Source of the DNA: Actinomycetota bacterium
GTDB lineage: Bacteria > Actinomycetota > Actinomycetes > Nanopelagicales > Nanopelagicaceae
NCBI GenBank assembly: GCA_009704515.1
Contig: WLDZ01000004.1
Location: forward strand, 1-24,627
Length of the DNA stretch: 24,627 nt
Direction of reading: 5' to 3'
Part shown: positions 23,902 to 24,627 of the stretch, one piece after another
Layout of the letters: every line of letters starts with the position of its first letter
How positions within the stretch are numbered: position 1 is the first letter of the stretch
Translations under genes and position numbers: made by a program
Notes under the pieces: model-generated
What the model saw: the letters and a program-made list of their open reading frames with translations, nothing else
Database searches by the model: none
What the model was told of the DNA's origin: nothing

Positions 23902-24627
23902 TTAAAGTGTTTGTACGTCAGCTTGTTTTGCGCGGACAGCCTCAGCTGCCTCTTTCAGTGATGCAACCTCAGAGTCAGTCAGCTTGCTCTCGACAACTTT
24001 GCGGATTCCACTCTTGCCAATCTCAGCTTCAACACCAAGATAAACACCAGAGATTCCGTATTCGCCATCTACCCATGCACAAACAGGCATGACATCACCT
24101 GAATCTTCGATGACAGCTTTTGCCATACGGGCAGCCGCTGCAGATGGCGCATAGTAAGCAGAACCTGTCTTGAGAAGCGCAACAACTTCTGCTCCACCGT
24201 TACGAGTGCGATCTACAAGTTCATCGATTTCACTTTGCGATAATTTATCTGAAAGCGGGGCACCATCGACCGTGCAGCGACTTGGAACTGGAACCATGGT
24301 GTCACCGTGTGAACCAAGTGTTAGTGTCTTTACTGAAGAAACAGCAACGCCAAGTTTTTCAGCGACAAAATTTGTAAAGCGTGCTGTGTCGAGCATTCCT
24401 GCCTGACCCATTACGCGATTCTTTGGAAAGTTAGTTGCAATCTGTGCAAGAGCTGTCATCTCATCAAGTGGGTTAGAGACCACGATGATGACGGCATTCG
24501 GTGAGTGCTTGGCAATGTTTTCGGCGACGCCACGGACGATTCCGGCGTTTACTCCGATGAGATCCATGCGACTCATACCTGGCTTGCGTGGCAAACCAGC
24601 TGTAATCACGACGACATCTGAGTTAGC
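23902..24627 (-). CDS. mdh: Malate dehydrogenase, LDH-like type (5' part outside window)
   Basis: About 241 residues of the C-terminal three quarters are present and the frame is open to the window edge. The visible N-terminal part reads [20 protein letters not shown], where the mobile loop carries two Arg around the MDH-defining PRKPGMSR. An Arg rather than Gln at the specificity position indicates malate rather than lactate. Then come VSNPLDEMT (Asn and Asp), [11 protein letters not shown] and [15 protein letters not shown] with the catalytic His. It belongs to the LDH-like MDH group, not the actinobacterial cytosolic group with the longer loop. It interconverts malate and oxaloacetate with NAD. 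Icd follows 23 bp downstream. Confidence 0.94.
   Translation of the reverse strand, partial: ANSDVVVITAGLPRKPGMSRMDLIGVNAGIVRGVAENIAKHSPNAVIIVVSNPLDEMTALAQIATNFPKNRVMGQAGMLDTARFTNFVAEKLGVAVSSVKTLTLGSHGDTMVPVPSRCTVDGAPLSDKLSQSEIDELVDRTRNGGAEVVALLKTGSAYYAPSAAAARMAKAVIEDSGDVMPVCAWVDGEYGISGVYLGVEAEIGKSGIRKVVESKLTDSEVASLKEAAEAVRAKQADVQTL

Overview
The window looks like a compact, gene-dense piece of an actinobacterial chromosome with less than half G+C by eye. Three things point to Actinobacteria: an acyl-CoA carboxylase epsilon subunit, an msiK-type leader RNA in front of an MsiK-like ATPase, and a gene order that I recall from Mycobacterium tuberculosis (purE, purK, birA, accD5, accE5, maf, accA3, deoD, pmmB, add, deoA, cdd), here without the genes that lie between them there. 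Low G+C, tiny intergenic gaps and 1-8 nt gene overlaps suggest a streamlined planktonic lineage such as freshwater acI (Nanopelagicales). That taxonomic step is inference. I see no rRNA, tRNA, CRISPR array, transposon, phage or defence gene.

Layout. 1-1990 (minus): birA, purK and the start of purE. 2009-8562 (plus): accD, accE, maf, accA, a trimeric-type purine nucleoside phosphorylase and a PGM2-like sugar-phosphate mutase. The birA and accD units diverge from one overlapping bidirectional -10 element. 8552-17147 (minus): bmp1 lipoprotein, ABC ATPase, two permeases, cdd, deoA, add and deoC, a nucleoside uptake and breakdown operon meeting the plus operon tail to tail with an 11 bp overlap. 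17324-21390 (minus): a CNNM/CorC-type membrane protein, a methyltransferase, trpS and a second, unusual BMP-family protein. 21391-22602: a divergent promoter region, a structured leader fitting the msiK RNA motif, and msiK (plus), ended by a strong bidirectional hairpin. 22664-24627 (minus): icd and a 5'-truncated mdh.

How the genes fit together. Nucleosides bound by Bmp1 enter through the ATPase and two permeases. Cdd and Add deaminate cytidine- and adenosine-type nucleosides. DeoA and PNP phosphorolyse pyrimidine and purine nucleosides. The mutase probably converts (deoxy)ribose 1-phosphate to the 5-phosphate, and DeoC cleaves deoxyribose 5-phosphate to acetaldehyde and glyceraldehyde 3-phosphate. 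BirA biotinylates AccA (Lys536), which works with AccD and AccE to carboxylate acyl-CoA. MsiK probably energises sugar importers encoded elsewhere. Icd and Mdh are TCA-cycle enzymes.

The items most worth a second look are the shared birA/accD promoter, the msiK leader that can pair with the ribosome binding site, two mutually exclusive hairpins between bmp1 and its ATPase gene, the non-lipidated Bmp2 with a changed ligand pocket, and an Ile in AccD where propionyl-CoA carboxylases have Asp. No gap exceeds 300 bases; the largest is about 176 bases upstream of bmp1.
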